Positions 16,826 to 26,413 of a DNA stretch of 64,000 bases are shown in pieces; within the stretch, counting starts at the first letter, position 1, and each line of letters begins with the position of its first letter. Below the pieces are notes generated by a model. The model made no database searches. It saw nothing but the letters and a program-made list of their open reading frames with translations, and was not told where the DNA came from. Source of the stretch: Paucimonas lemoignei (GTDB taxonomy: Bacteria; Pseudomonadota; Gammaproteobacteria; Burkholderiales; Burkholderiaceae_D); assembly GCF_004342585.1 (NCBI RefSeq), contig NZ_SLZQ01000004.1, positions 186,001 through 250,000 of the forward strand. The letters run 5' to 3'. The position numbers and the translations under genes are program-made.

Positions 16826-19282
16826 CTATTGCAGGAAACGCGCCAATTCCGCCGGCCGCACCGCCTGCGTGACATAGTGCCCCTGGAATTCATCACATCC
16901 CTGTTCCCGCAAAAAATCCAACTGCGCCATCGTTTCCACGCCTTCGGCAATCACCTTCAGCTTTAAACTCTTTGCCATGATCAGGATGGCGCGAATGATG
17001 GCGGCATCATTGACATCGTCAGCCAGATCGCGCACGAAGGATTGGTCGATCTTGAGCTTGTCGACGGGGAAGTGCTTCAGGTAACTGAGGCTCGAGTAGC
17101 CCGTGCCAAAATCATCGACCGCCAGCGCCACGCCCATGTCACGCAAGGCGCGCATGGTAGCCATCGTACTGCTGGATGCATCCAGCAATACGCTTTCCGT
17201 AATTTCAAGTTCCAGGTAACGGGGTGGCAAGCCGGTTTGCTCCAGCGTCTTGCGCACCTTTTGCAAAAAGTCCTTTTGCCGGAACTGGATGACCGACAGG
17301 TTGACGCCAACCCGCATGGGCTTGCCCTCGTCATACCAGGCTTTCGCCTGCCGGCACGCATTCTGCAAGACCCAGTCGCCGATCGGGACGATCAATCCGG
17401 ATGCTTCGGCGGCATGCAAGAACCGCGCGGGCGCCAATAAGCCAGCCTCGGGATGCTGCCAGCGCAGCAGGGCTTCCACGCCGATGATCCGGCCGGAACC
17501 GATGTCCAGCTCCGGCTGGTATTCCAGCACGAGTTGGTTCTGATCCAGCGCCACGCGCAACTCGTGCTCCAGCGTCAGCCGCTCGACCATGCGCACATTC
17601 ATGTCGTGATCAAAAAACTGGTAATTGTTGCGGCCGCTTTCCTTGGCATGGTACATCGCCGTGTCGGCATTCTTGATCAGGGTATCGACGTCGTTGCCGT
17701 CGTCCGGATACATGCTGATGCCGACACAGGTGGTGATGGTCAGGGTATGGCTTTCGATATAAAAGGGCATCCCGGTGGCGTGCAGGATATTGCCGGCGAT
17801 ATGCGCCACCTGTCCGCTATCGCCGATATTCGACAGCATGACGACGAATTCATCGCCGCCCTGGCGGCTGACGGTGTCGTTACTGCGCACGCACTTCTTC
17901 AGCCGCTCCGCGAGCGCCTGCAAGAGGTTGTCGCCGATATGGTGGCCGAGCGAATCGTTGATATTCTTGAAGCGGTCCAGATCCAGAAACAGCACCGCGA
18001 GCTTGCCGCGATTGCGCCGCGCGGAAGCGATGGCTTGATGCATCCGGTCCAGCAGCAAGACGCGGTTGGGCAAGCCCGTCAGGAAGTCATGCTCGCTCAG
18101 GTGGCGTATGCGCTCTTCGGCAGCCTTGCGTTCCGAGATATCGGAAAAGATGACGATGTAGTTGACGATGCGCTGGTCGCTGCTGCGCACTGCCGATACC
18201 GAAGCCCATGCAGGAAAGCTTTCGCCATTGCGGCGGCGTCCCCAGATTTCGCCTTGCCAGTGGCCGTGGCGCTGCACGGTTTCCTTGATGCGTTCATAAA
18301 AATCCGGCTCATGCACGTCCGAGCGCAATATATCCCTGCCGCCGCCGGCAATGTCCTGCTCCTGCAATCCGGTCAGCTCGGTGAATGCCGCATTCACGCG
18401 CATCATGCACCACTTCGCATCGAGGATGGCGATCCCTTCGCGGCTGCCTTCGAATACCTGGGCCGAGAGCCGTAATTCATGCTCCGCGCGCTTGCGGTCG
18501 GTGATATCGCGCACGATGGCATACATGAAGGCATCGCTGCTGCCATCCAGCACCGTCAATGTCACCTCGCCCCAGAATGTGCGCTTATCCAGGGTGCAGT
18601 ACTGCCATTCGAAGCGGTGGCTGCCATGCTTGAGCGCAATGGCATGCATTTCTTCCATCTTCTCTTGCGACAGGCGGCCGTCAGGCTGGTACTTCGGCGA
18701 GATCTGGTAGGGGACCGCCCCCTTCAGGCCGTTGGTATCCTGACCATAGCCGAACAGGCGTAGCGCCGCCGGATTGAATTCCTGGATCTGCCCTTCGCGC
18801 ATCATGATGATGGCATCCGCCGACTTGGTGAACAATTCGCGGATGCGGCTTTCCTTGTCCAGCAAGTCACGTTCGCGCTGCTTGCGCTCGGTGATATCGA
18901 TATCGATGCAATAGATGCCTGTGGTCTGCTCACCTTCTCTTATCGGGAACATCGTGGAGCACACCCATACATGGCCGCCCGCAGGCGTAGCGACTTGCAT
19001 ATCGCGCGGCACGGCCGGCTTGCCAGCCTGCCATATGCGCGCCACCTCGTCCTCCCACCCCGGGTGATGGCGGCACGATACCAGGACGTCGCGGATATGC
19101 CGGCCAAGCGCCTCGCTGCGCGAGATGCCATACAGCTTTTCGCTGACATCATTCCAGACACGGATGATGCCGTCGCGGTCGAAACCCTGCACGGCGACAA
19201 GGGGCACCTGGTCGATCGCCTGTGCGAAACGGGTCAGGGCCTCGATCGAATTTGCCTTCTCGTCGCCAGCAAACATAGCCAC
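16826..19282 (-). CDS. PAS-PAS-PAS-GGDEF-EAL c-di-GMP signalling protein
   Basis: 818 residues, no membrane segment. Three PAS modules occupy roughly 15-135, 145-260 and 270-385. GGDEF runs about 390-550 with motif GGDEF at 475-479 and an inhibitory site RSND at 466-469. EAL runs about 565-815, with EALLRW from 603, VDDFGTGYSS and VIAEGVET. Both catalytic halves look intact, so it may be bifunctional, though in such hybrids one activity usually dominates. It starts at a GTG, with an ATG two codons later; GGATGAG precedes. The PAS ligands are unknown. Confidence 0.92.
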   Translation of the reverse strand: MAMFAGDEKANSIEALTRFAQAIDQVPLVAVQGFDRDGIIRVWNDVSEKLYGISRSEALGRHIRDVLVSCRHHPGWEDEVARIWQAGKPAVPRDMQVATPAGGHVWVCSTMFPIREGEQTTGIYCIDIDITERKQRERDLLDKESRIRELFTKSADAIIMMREGQIQEFNPAALRLFGYGQDTNGLKGAVPYQISPKYQPDGRLSQEKMEEMHAIALKHGSHRFEWQYCTLDKRTFWGEVTLTVLDGSSDAFMYAIVRDITDRKRAEHELRLSAQVFEGSREGIAILDAKWCMMRVNAAFTELTGLQEQDIAGGGRDILRSDVHEPDFYERIKETVQRHGHWQGEIWGRRRNGESFPAWASVSAVRSSDQRIVNYIVIFSDISERKAAEERIRHLSEHDFLTGLPNRVLLLDRMHQAIASARRNRGKLAVLFLDLDRFKNINDSLGHHIGDNLLQALAERLKKCVRSNDTVSRQGGDEFVVMLSNIGDSGQVAHIAGNILHATGMPFYIESHTLTITTCVGISMYPDDGNDVDTLIKNADTAMYHAKESGRNNYQFFDHDMNVRMVERLTLEHELRVALDQNQLVLEYQPELDIGSGRIIGVEALLRWQHPEAGLLAPARFLHAAEASGLIVPIGDWVLQNACRQAKAWYDEGKPMRVGVNLSVIQFRQKDFLQKVRKTLEQTGLPPRYLELEITESVLLDASSSTMATMRALRDMGVALAVDDFGTGYSSLSYLKHFPVDKLKIDQSFVRDLADDVNDAAIIRAILIMAKSLKLKVIAEGVETMAQLDFLREQGCDEFQGHYVTQAVRPAELARFLQ

Positions 19283-19707
19283 TCATCCATGCCAAATAAC
19301 GCACTCTTATCGAAAAACGGACCTGGCGCTGCCTTGGCAACAGCCATCGCTTCCCGCCCTTTCCTGAGAAAGGCTCCCAAATATCCAGTTGACGCAATCA
19401 AGGTCGAATCCGACCAACAGTTGGTATGTGACTTAAGGTATGCAGCGCCATCTTTGCACCACGAGGCAATGACCTCTCTTTCCAGCATTCGGCTGGAATG
19501 AATAAGGAGCATACGGGCTGATTGGCGCGAATGAAATATCAGGCAACCAAAGATCGCAAACGTTTTTTAATTATTCGTTATATTTTTGAGAACGATTAAC
19601 GTTATTTCTGGGATGCACCTTGCCGGCAGGATCAAGGTGCAAGGGCGAGGAGTCAGACAGCGCGGCGGGAGGACGTCAGGCAACGCCTCCCGCTGCTTCA
19701 GGCAGGG
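19283..19707. other. Intergenic region upstream of the PAS-GGDEF-EAL gene
   Basis: About 425 bases upstream of the GGDEF/EAL gene and downstream of the next leftward small gene. It includes an AT-rich patch at 19555-19610 containing repeated AACGTT/AACG elements, a likely promoter area for the leftward gene, and a hairpin listed separately. No convincing gene was found. Confidence 0.4.
19665..19693 (-). terminator. Hairpin after the small leftward gene, no U tract
   Basis: GCGGGAGG and CCTCCCGC pair perfectly over 8 bp with a 13-base loop, 15 bases beyond the stop of the leftward gene starting at 20031. No T run is present in either direction. Confidence 0.4.
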
Positions 19708-20031
19708 TTACTTCTTCTCTTTCGGCCGGCCATCCGGCAACTTTTCGGCATTCGGGTCGCGTGTGCGGGCAGGGTCCGGCGGACTGGGTTCGGTTTGATT
19801 GAAGCGCGCGCGGGTCGCTTCATCGACACCCAACACGCCACGCAGATCCGTATCGACCAATCCATTTTCCAGGTCTTCAAAGGCTTGCTGGATATCTTCC
19901 CGCGGTTCGCCGATATCCTGGCTGTCGAAGGATTCATCGCGTTCGTGCGGCAAACGGGGAGCCGCGCCCGGCGCGGTCGGCGGCCCGGTCTTGATTTGGC
20001 GTTGTTTCAGAGGAGGTTGAGCCATAGTCAT
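19708..20031 (-). CDS. Hypothetical proline-rich small protein
   Basis: About 107 residues, hydrophilic and probably disordered. It is rich in Pro, Asp, Arg and Glu (TGPPTAPGAAPRLPHERDES), has a central helix (REDIQQAFEDLENGLVDTD) and a charged tail (DGRPKEKK). No signal or membrane segment is seen. The start is uncertain: ATG at 20029-20031 or two codons later, neither with a strong ribosome site. No family is recognised. Confidence 0.5.
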   Translation of the reverse strand: MTMAQPPLKQRQIKTGPPTAPGAAPRLPHERDESFDSQDIGEPREDIQQAFEDLENGLVDTDLRGVLGVDEATRARFNQTEPSPPDPARTRDPNAEKLPDGRPKEKK

Positions 20032-20255
20032 CACCACAAAGGAATTGGCAAAACCAGCTTTCATGCAATGCTCATACCACCCAGACTTATGCCCCTGCCG
20101 CATGAAACAGCTTGCATCTGCGGCCATCTTTGCCGAAAAATGAAGTCGCGCACGGCCTTTGTCAGTAGGAATTACAAAGCCATGTAAAGATTACCGGAGG
20201 AATGACTGGACTTCGCATAAAAGGCAATTGATAGCGAGCGCCTGATAGCCAGCCG

Positions 20256-21218
20256 CTACACCTGCAGCCGCGCCCTGGCAGCGCGATATTCTTGCTCCAG
20301 CCTTGCCACCACGTCGGCGACGGCCGGCGCGTCATCGATCAAGCCCACGCCCTGTCCCGCACCCCAGATATCGCGCCAGGCTTTGGCAGCGTTATTGCCA
20401 CCGGAACTGAAATTCATTTTGGATTTGTCTGCCTGCGGCAAATTATCCGGATCGAGACCGGCGGCTTGAATCGATGTCTTCAGGTAGTTGCCGTGCACGC
20501 CGGTAAACAAATTGGTATAGACGATATCGGCGGCGCTGGAATCGAGGATAGCCTGGCGATAGGCTTCGCTGATATTGGCTTCCTTCGTCGCCAGCCAGCG
20601 CGAGCCGATATAGGCGAAATCCGCGCCCATGGCTTGCGCCGCCAGGATGGCATCACCCGTGGCAATCGCGCCCGACAAGGCAAGCGGCCCGGAAAAGAAT
20701 TTTCGCACTTCTCCCACCAGGGCAAACGGCGACAGGGTGCCGGCATGGCCACCGGCGCCGGCGGCGACCAGCACCAGGCCATCGACGCCGGCTTCCAGCG
20801 CCTTTTGCGCATGCCGGATCGAGATCACGTCGTGCAGCACGATGCCGCCATAGCCATGGATCGCCGCCAGCATGTCCGGCGGCGGTGCGCGCAGGCTGGA
20901 AATGATGATCGGCACGCGGTGGCGCACGCAGACTTCGACATCCTGCGCCAGCCGTTCGTTGGACTGGTGCACGATCTGGTTGACCGCAATCGGCCCTATC
21001 ACGGCGTGCGGATGCGCGGCGAGATAGGCCGCCAGTTCCGTCTGCATTTCATGCAGCCAGGTGTCGAGTAACTCCGCCGGGCGCGCGTTGAGCGCAGGGA
21101 AGGCGCCTACCAGGCCAGCCTTGCATTGCGCCAGCACCAGCTGCGGGCCACTGGCAATGAACATCGGCGAACAGATCACCGGCAAACGCAGGTTTTGCAA
21201 AACGGCGGGCAATGCCAT
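20256..21218 (-). CDS. Nitronate monooxygenase-like flavoprotein
   Basis: A 320-residue TIM-barrel FMN protein of the nitronate monooxygenase / 2-nitropropane dioxygenase family, which oxidises alkyl nitronates such as propionate 3-nitronate. Motifs include LRLPVICSPMFIASGPQLVL at the N-terminus, AAGAGGHAG (phosphate and flavin binding) and GADFAYIGSRWLATKEA. GAGGAGC precedes the ATG. It stands between two sets of c-di-GMP genes and diverges from the next cyclase with a 151-base gap; no functional link is evident. Confidence 0.87.
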   Translation of the reverse strand: MALPAVLQNLRLPVICSPMFIASGPQLVLAQCKAGLVGAFPALNARPAELLDTWLHEMQTELAAYLAAHPHAVIGPIAVNQIVHQSNERLAQDVEVCVRHRVPIIISSLRAPPPDMLAAIHGYGGIVLHDVISIRHAQKALEAGVDGLVLVAAGAGGHAGTLSPFALVGEVRKFFSGPLALSGAIATGDAILAAQAMGADFAYIGSRWLATKEANISEAYRQAILDSSAADIVYTNLFTGVHGNYLKTSIQAAGLDPDNLPQADKSKMNFSSGGNNAAKAWRDIWGAGQGVGLIDDAPAVADVVARLEQEYRAARARLQV

Positions 21219-21369
21219 ACAAGCTCCTCAAGCGCAATTGCGAACTGCTTGATTATGCGTCAAAAAGAACGGTCGTTCCTAAATTCAGGATAAAACCGGT
21301 GATTTGTCGCATTTTCAGCGCGAAATCGTATGCTACGATCAGTCACCATACTGAGACACAGTCGCATTA

Positions 21370-23826
21370 ATGAAAAAAACGCCCTGGCAAGCGCACCAAA
21401 GCATCGGGTTGCTCGTTGCGCTTTTCGGCGCCATCCTGGTGTTTCGCTGGATATTGAACGATGCAACGATCACCCGCCTGATTCCGGGTGCGGCAGCGAT
21501 GGAATTGAATGCGCCATTGCTGTTGCTGACCGCGGGCATTTGCTGCGTTTTTTATCCCGAGCGCGACCACTATGCCGCGCCGCTCAAGATACTCTTGCGC
21601 CTGTGTGGCTGGCTAGTGCTCATTCTGCCGCTGCTGCAGCTGCTTCAGCATCTGTTCGGCATCAATTTGGGCATCAATTTTGTTAGGCTGCCAGTCGTGC
21701 CGACCGAAGGCAGGCCGCATCCGGGCCGGCTATCCCCGCAAGCCGCGCTGGCCTTCCTGAGTGTTGGCAGCGCCCTGTTCCTCCTGCGGCGCAAGCGGGA
21801 CGACATCCGTTACTACCGCATCGTGCTGACGCTGATCCTGGTGCCGATGCTGATCGGCTTAACCGGGCTGGCCGGCCATTTCCTGCAGCTGGAAACCTTC
21901 TACCACCTGCCGAAATATAACCAGATGACCGTGCCGACGGCGCTCGGCATCAGCCTGCTGAGCTACGGCGTGTGGCTGCTGCAGCAAAGCATCCTGAGCC
22001 ACCATCAATTGAAGACGCGCCAGTACTGGGAGCGCGCAACCCGCCGTGCCATTGCGACGCTCGTCATTGTCGCGCTGGCAGGAGGCATTGCGGGTTTTGC
22101 CGTCATGCGGGATGCCTTCGAGGATGCGCTGGCAGAGAGCATTCGGCTGAGCGTCACGTCCAATGTGGCTGCGCTTGGCAATATGCTGGAAAACAAGCTG
22201 GCATTGCATCGCACGATTGGTGCCAATCCAGGCCTTCGCCGCAACCTGATCCAGCTGCAAAAGCAGCCGCATGACAAGGCTGCGCGCGCCTCCGTGGCGG
22301 AACATATCGCTTACCTGTCCGCGGTCGGCCTGGACGGCGTGCGACTGTACGATGCCGGCGGCCGGCTGGTTGCCGCCGCGGGTGGGGCCATGCTGCATGA
22401 CCAAGCAGCGCTGGCCCATCGCCTGAGTCGCGCCGAGCAGACTGCCTACCTGGTGTGGCAGGATGGCTACCTGCTGCACACGGAAAACAAGTTGATCGCA
22501 GAGGGCCACACAGTCGGCACCATCGTGGTCGAACAACGCTTGCCGGATTTCGACAAGTTGCTCCATGACCTGCAGGTCAGCCATGCTTCTGCCGATGCCT
22601 TGCTGTGCAGCCGCGATAACAACGCGGCGATATGCGCGCCAAGCCGACTCACCGATGCGGTTACCAGCATGCCGCTTCCCGGCCCGCCGGGCATCGCGAC
22701 GCCGATCGAGCTGGCGTTGCTGGGCCAGAGCGGCATCGTGACCACCCGGGATGCGCGCCAGAACAGAATCTTTGCCGCCTACGCGCCATTGCAGGAATTC
22801 GGCCTCGGGCTGGTGATAACGATGGATCTCGAAACGCTGTACGCGCCGCTCAGGCAAAAAATCCAGCTGCTCGCAGCAGCGCTGATCATATTGGTGGCAT
22901 TCGGCACCCTGACCCTGCGCCTGGCGGTGCGTCCTCTCCTGCAACGCCTGTCGGACAGCCAGCGGCGCCTGCGCGCCATTACCGACAATGTGCCGGTATT
23001 GATCACCTATATCGATCCGGAATACAAGATCGGCTTTTGCAATCACACCTTTGAGGAATGGTTTGGCACGCCGGCCAGCGACGTACTCGGCAAGCCCGTG
23101 AACGCCGCCATCGGCCCATTTAATTTCGCCCAACGCGAGAAATACATGGAACGGGCACTTGCCGGAGAAAGGGTGGAATTCGAGGTGAGCTCGGACACCA
23201 ATGGCGTCAGGCGCCACTTGCAGAATACTTACGTGCCCGACATCACGAGCGACGGCACGGTGGCCGGCATTTACACCTTGTCCATGGATATAACTGCCGC
23301 AAAGGACGTGCAGCAGCGATTACAGCAAATGGCGCGCTTCGATGCGCTGACCGGCTTGCCGAACCGCTATCTCATGAACGAGAAGCTGCATGAAGCCATC
23401 ATGCGGTGTCATCGGTCGGGCGAGCCGATGGCGATCATGTTCCTGGATGTCGACCATTTCAAGCTGATCAACGATAGCCTTGGCCATGCCGGCGGTGACG
23501 AGGTGCTCAAGGAGTTCGGGCGACGCCTGAAGGCGAGCGTGCGGCAAACCGATACGGCGTGCCGGCTGGCGGGCGATGAATTCGTGATCATCTTTGAAAA
23601 GATCGGCAGCCCGGATGCTGCCGAAACTATCGCCAGCAAAATCATTGCCAATGTCGAGGCGCCCTTCGCAGTAGAAGGCCATCCCGTGCAGATCGGCACC
23701 AGTATCGGCATTGCCTATTGTCAGAATCCGCCCCAGTCGCCGGCATCCCTGATCAGCCAGGCTGACCAGGCGCTCTACGAAGCCAAGGAAGCCGGCCGCG
23801 GCACGTACCGCCTGGTGTGCTGCTGA
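21370..23826 (+). CDS. Membrane diguanylate cyclase: multi-helix N-terminus, periplasmic sensor, PAS, GGDEF
   Basis: 818 residues. About seven hydrophobic helices lie in residues 10-245. A predicted periplasmic Cache- or CHASE-like region spans 250-495 and is closed by a helix near 500-518. A PAS domain (535-645) and a GGDEF domain (655-815) follow. The catalytic motif is AGDEF (734-738) rather than GGDEF; several known AGDEF cyclases are active. The inhibitory site RQTD (725-728) is kept. No EAL domain is present. The combination of a polytopic N-terminus and a separate periplasmic sensor is uncommon. It converges on the Cache-CheW gene with a 13-base gap. Confidence 0.88.
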   Translation: MKKTPWQAHQSIGLLVALFGAILVFRWILNDATITRLIPGAAAMELNAPLLLLTAGICCVFYPERDHYAAPLKILLRLCGWLVLILPLLQLLQHLFGINLGINFVRLPVVPTEGRPHPGRLSPQAALAFLSVGSALFLLRRKRDDIRYYRIVLTLILVPMLIGLTGLAGHFLQLETFYHLPKYNQMTVPTALGISLLSYGVWLLQQSILSHHQLKTRQYWERATRRAIATLVIVALAGGIAGFAVMRDAFEDALAESIRLSVTSNVAALGNMLENKLALHRTIGANPGLRRNLIQLQKQPHDKAARASVAEHIAYLSAVGLDGVRLYDAGGRLVAAAGGAMLHDQAALAHRLSRAEQTAYLVWQDGYLLHTENKLIAEGHTVGTIVVEQRLPDFDKLLHDLQVSHASADALLCSRDNNAAICAPSRLTDAVTSMPLPGPPGIATPIELALLGQSGIVTTRDARQNRIFAAYAPLQEFGLGLVITMDLETLYAPLRQKIQLLAAALIILVAFGTLTLRLAVRPLLQRLSDSQRRLRAITDNVPVLITYIDPEYKIGFCNHTFEEWFGTPASDVLGKPVNAAIGPFNFAQREKYMERALAGERVEFEVSSDTNGVRRHLQNTYVPDITSDGTVAGIYTLSMDITAAKDVQQRLQQMARFDALTGLPNRYLMNEKLHEAIMRCHRSGEPMAIMFLDVDHFKLINDSLGHAGGDEVLKEFGRRLKASVRQTDTACRLAGDEFVIIFEKIGSPDAAETIASKIIANVEAPFAVEGHPVQIGTSIGIAYCQNPPQSPASLISQADQALYEAKEAGRGTYRLVCC

Positions 23827-23839
23827 GGCCTCAATCGCA

Positions 23840-26413
23840 TCATGCCGCCAGGCGCATCTCGAACACCGCCGCGGCATCGGGCAGCAAGGGCGCATTCGGC
23901 GCCAGCGGGTCGCTCAGCACGGCGAACAGGTAATCGATATTGATTACCTGGATCAGCAGGTCGCCGCCATTGGCCTTGATCACCTGGGTGATCAGCATAC
24001 CGCCCGCGCCATTGGCCAGGGGAGTCGCGACGATTTGCGCGGCCTCGAACTCGGGCACGCCGTGCAAGTCTTCCACCAGCAGCCCGATCATCTGGTCGCC
24101 ATGCTTCACGATGATGACCTGACTGGCGGCTTCCATTGGCGAAGGCGTGCCGCGCATCAGGTGGCCGAGATCGTAGACCCAGGCATAGCGCTTTTCTTCC
24201 CCTTGCTGTTCCAGCGAAATGATGCCGACCCGTTCGCTGCGGCCGCCGATCGACACGCGCGAGATGCGCTGCACCGGCAAGGCTTGCTGTGCATGTTCGG
24301 CGTCGATGGCGAACATGGCGCCGTTGACGAAGAAGGTGGCAAATTCATGGCCGCCGCTGCCGGCGTCGACAATGGCCTCCTGCCTGCTCTTTGCCGCGAT
24401 CTGGCGCACTTGGCCAAAATAGGTGAACACCACTGCCAGCACATCATCGACATAGCCATCCGTCTTCTTGAATTCCCGGTAGCCGCTGGATACCGTGCAG
24501 CCCATCACGGCATAGTGGCCATCGTGCTCGACGATGCGCGAAGCGCCGCTGCCGTTGGGAAGTTTGAGCAAGCCCGGATCGATTTCCAGCATGCTGCCGA
24601 CCGGACGCGCCGGATCGGTGCTGGAAATGATGCGCCCCTGCCGATCGATGTAAAAGGCATGGGCTGCCTCCTTGCCTGCCAGGCAGCTTTGCAGCATGGC
24701 GGAAAATTCGATCGTGCTGTCGAACACGAGGCCGATGCCGCCCACCACCATGCCGTCATGGTGCGGATCGCGGATGGCGGCATGATAGATGTACGTCGGT
24801 GCGCCGTCATACAACTGGCTGGAGGAAAATGCGCTGACATGGTAATTCTGCTCGCCGCGCAGGGCTGTCACCTGCGCCAGCGTTTCGGCGTCGAGCATCG
24901 TGCCGACGATTGAAGCATCTCCTTCGCCGTCGCGGCTGCTGGCGATAATCACGCCGTCGCGGTCATACACGAAAATGCGTGTGTAGACGGTGTAAAGCCG
25001 GTTGATGTAATCCAGGATGGCGGTGATCTGCTGCGTCGACTCCAGATCGAGTTCCTGCTCCGCCAGGCGCAGGCGCAATTCCGGCGTCAGCGCCCACCAG
25101 CGGCAATCGTCCGAGCGTTCATACAGGTTGCGGTCCAATAGGTCGACCAGCAAGTGCGAAACGAATTCGGCGTCATTGAGGTTCGAGCCGATGACGGTCT
25201 GGTACAAATCCCGAATCGATTGCGAAAACAGTTCATTGCTGCGGCTGCCGGTTTCGCCGATCTGCTCGAGGATCGTCTTGAGCTTTTGCAGTTCGCCGTG
25301 CTGGCCGGCGGTCATGACCTGGCCATTCCAGACCACGCGCCGGATAGTGTCGGCCGCCGTCATGATCTCGAACAGTGGCGGACAGAACGAGCGCGCATGA
25401 CTCAGCAAGCCTTCCGCGCTGTCGGCGCCGAGATCGTCCAGCGCATGACTAGCCTCGCCGGTAAACGCCACCTCGACCGGTATCATCACCTGGCCCTGCC
25501 ATCCCGGCGGCCCCATGTAACCCTGATAACCGGCGGCGGAAAATGTCCGCACCAGATATTCGCGGCCGCCATAGACCATCAGGCGCGAACTGCCGTCGCG
25601 GTTGACCGGCACCACCGCACCGACATCGATCCAGCTACGGTCGGCGCTGGCAATCACCCGGTTGCCGCCATCCAAGAGCAGCATGTTGAAACGGTCTTCC
25701 TCTTCACGCAGCGAACGGAAGATGCCGGCCATTTCTTCTTCGAAGTTGAAGCACAGGCAAAGCACGCCGACCACTTCGCCTGTCTGCGGATGCAGCATGC
25801 GCTGCGAATAAATCAGCGCCTGCTTCTTGCTCGGACGCAGATCCGTGGCGCGGAAAGTCTGCACATAGCCGGCAGTGCGGAGCGACTGCGCAATCAGCGG
25901 ATCGACGCTGCCTTCGACCGGACTTTCCTCATCGATCTGCACCAGCACATTGCCCTTCGTATCGAGCAGCAGGATTTCGTCGTAGACCGTGTACTTGTTA
26001 CGATAGGCGCGCAAACGGTAGCGAATGGCAGCGACATCGTCGGTGTCGCCGGCGACGAATTCGCAGAGCTTGCGGTCCGTCGCCAGGAAGCCGACGTCGG
26101 CCGTGCGCTCGTACAGGTTGCGCACCACGATATCGATGACATACTGCGCCTTGGCGCCGATCTTGGCCAGCACGGTCGCCACTTTCTCGCGCACCAGGCT
26201 GGTCACGAGCTCCTGCTCCAGGCGATTGAAGCCCTCGCGGGTCGCGGCCATGGTCGGCAGGATCGCCTTAGCCTCGTTCGGACAATTCATTTTCGCCGAG
26301 GCCTCGATCATGCGCCACATCAGGTTCAGCTCATGCAGCGACTGCTCGCAACGGGTCACGTCGCGCATATAAGGGAGAAAGTTATCGATCTGCAAGGGCG
26401 TGCTCTTATCCAT
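23840..26413 (-). CDS. Soluble double-Cache-like protein with C-terminal CheW-like domain
   Basis: 857 residues. Two regions resemble Cache sensor modules: about 75-300 (YTVYDEILLLDTKGNVLVQID) and about 420-640 (YTVYTRIFVYDRDGVIIASS). Each follows a similar preamble (DIVVRNLYERTADVGFLATD and DLLDRNLYERSDDCRWWALT), suggesting internal duplication. Residues about 685-835 resemble CheW (FATFFVNGAMFAIDAEHAQQ, VIIVKHGDQMIGLLVEDLHG), the adaptor that joins receptors to CheA. No signal peptide or membrane helix is visible, so the Cache modules appear cytoplasmic. Its ATG lies just inside the end of the upstream GGDEF-EAL gene (8-base overlap), so they should be co-translated. The role as a sensor-adaptor is inference. 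Confidence 0.8.
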   Translation of the reverse strand: MDKSTPLQIDNFLPYMRDVTRCEQSLHELNLMWRMIEASAKMNCPNEAKAILPTMAATREGFNRLEQELVTSLVREKVATVLAKIGAKAQYVIDIVVRNLYERTADVGFLATDRKLCEFVAGDTDDVAAIRYRLRAYRNKYTVYDEILLLDTKGNVLVQIDEESPVEGSVDPLIAQSLRTAGYVQTFRATDLRPSKKQALIYSQRMLHPQTGEVVGVLCLCFNFEEEMAGIFRSLREEEDRFNMLLLDGGNRVIASADRSWIDVGAVVPVNRDGSSRLMVYGGREYLVRTFSAAGYQGYMGPPGWQGQVMIPVEVAFTGEASHALDDLGADSAEGLLSHARSFCPPLFEIMTAADTIRRVVWNGQVMTAGQHGELQKLKTILEQIGETGSRSNELFSQSIRDLYQTVIGSNLNDAEFVSHLLVDLLDRNLYERSDDCRWWALTPELRLRLAEQELDLESTQQITAILDYINRLYTVYTRIFVYDRDGVIIASSRDGEGDASIVGTMLDAETLAQVTALRGEQNYHVSAFSSSQLYDGAPTYIYHAAIRDPHHDGMVVGGIGLVFDSTIEFSAMLQSCLAGKEAAHAFYIDRQGRIISSTDPARPVGSMLEIDPGLLKLPNGSGASRIVEHDGHYAVMGCTVSSGYREFKKTDGYVDDVLAVVFTYFGQVRQIAAKSRQEAIVDAGSGGHEFATFFVNGAMFAIDAEHAQQALPVQRISRVSIGGRSERVGIISLEQQGEEKRYAWVYDLGHLMRGTPSPMEAASQVIIVKHGDQMIGLLVEDLHGVPEFEAAQIVATPLANGAGGMLITQVIKANGGDLLIQVINIDYLFAVLSDPLAPNAPLLPDAAAVFEMRLAA

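Noticed and set aside
19234-19512. Possible upstream small gene or N-terminal extension before the PAS-GGDEF-EAL gene
   Set aside because: The frame overlaps the PAS gene start, has no ribosome site and no domain.
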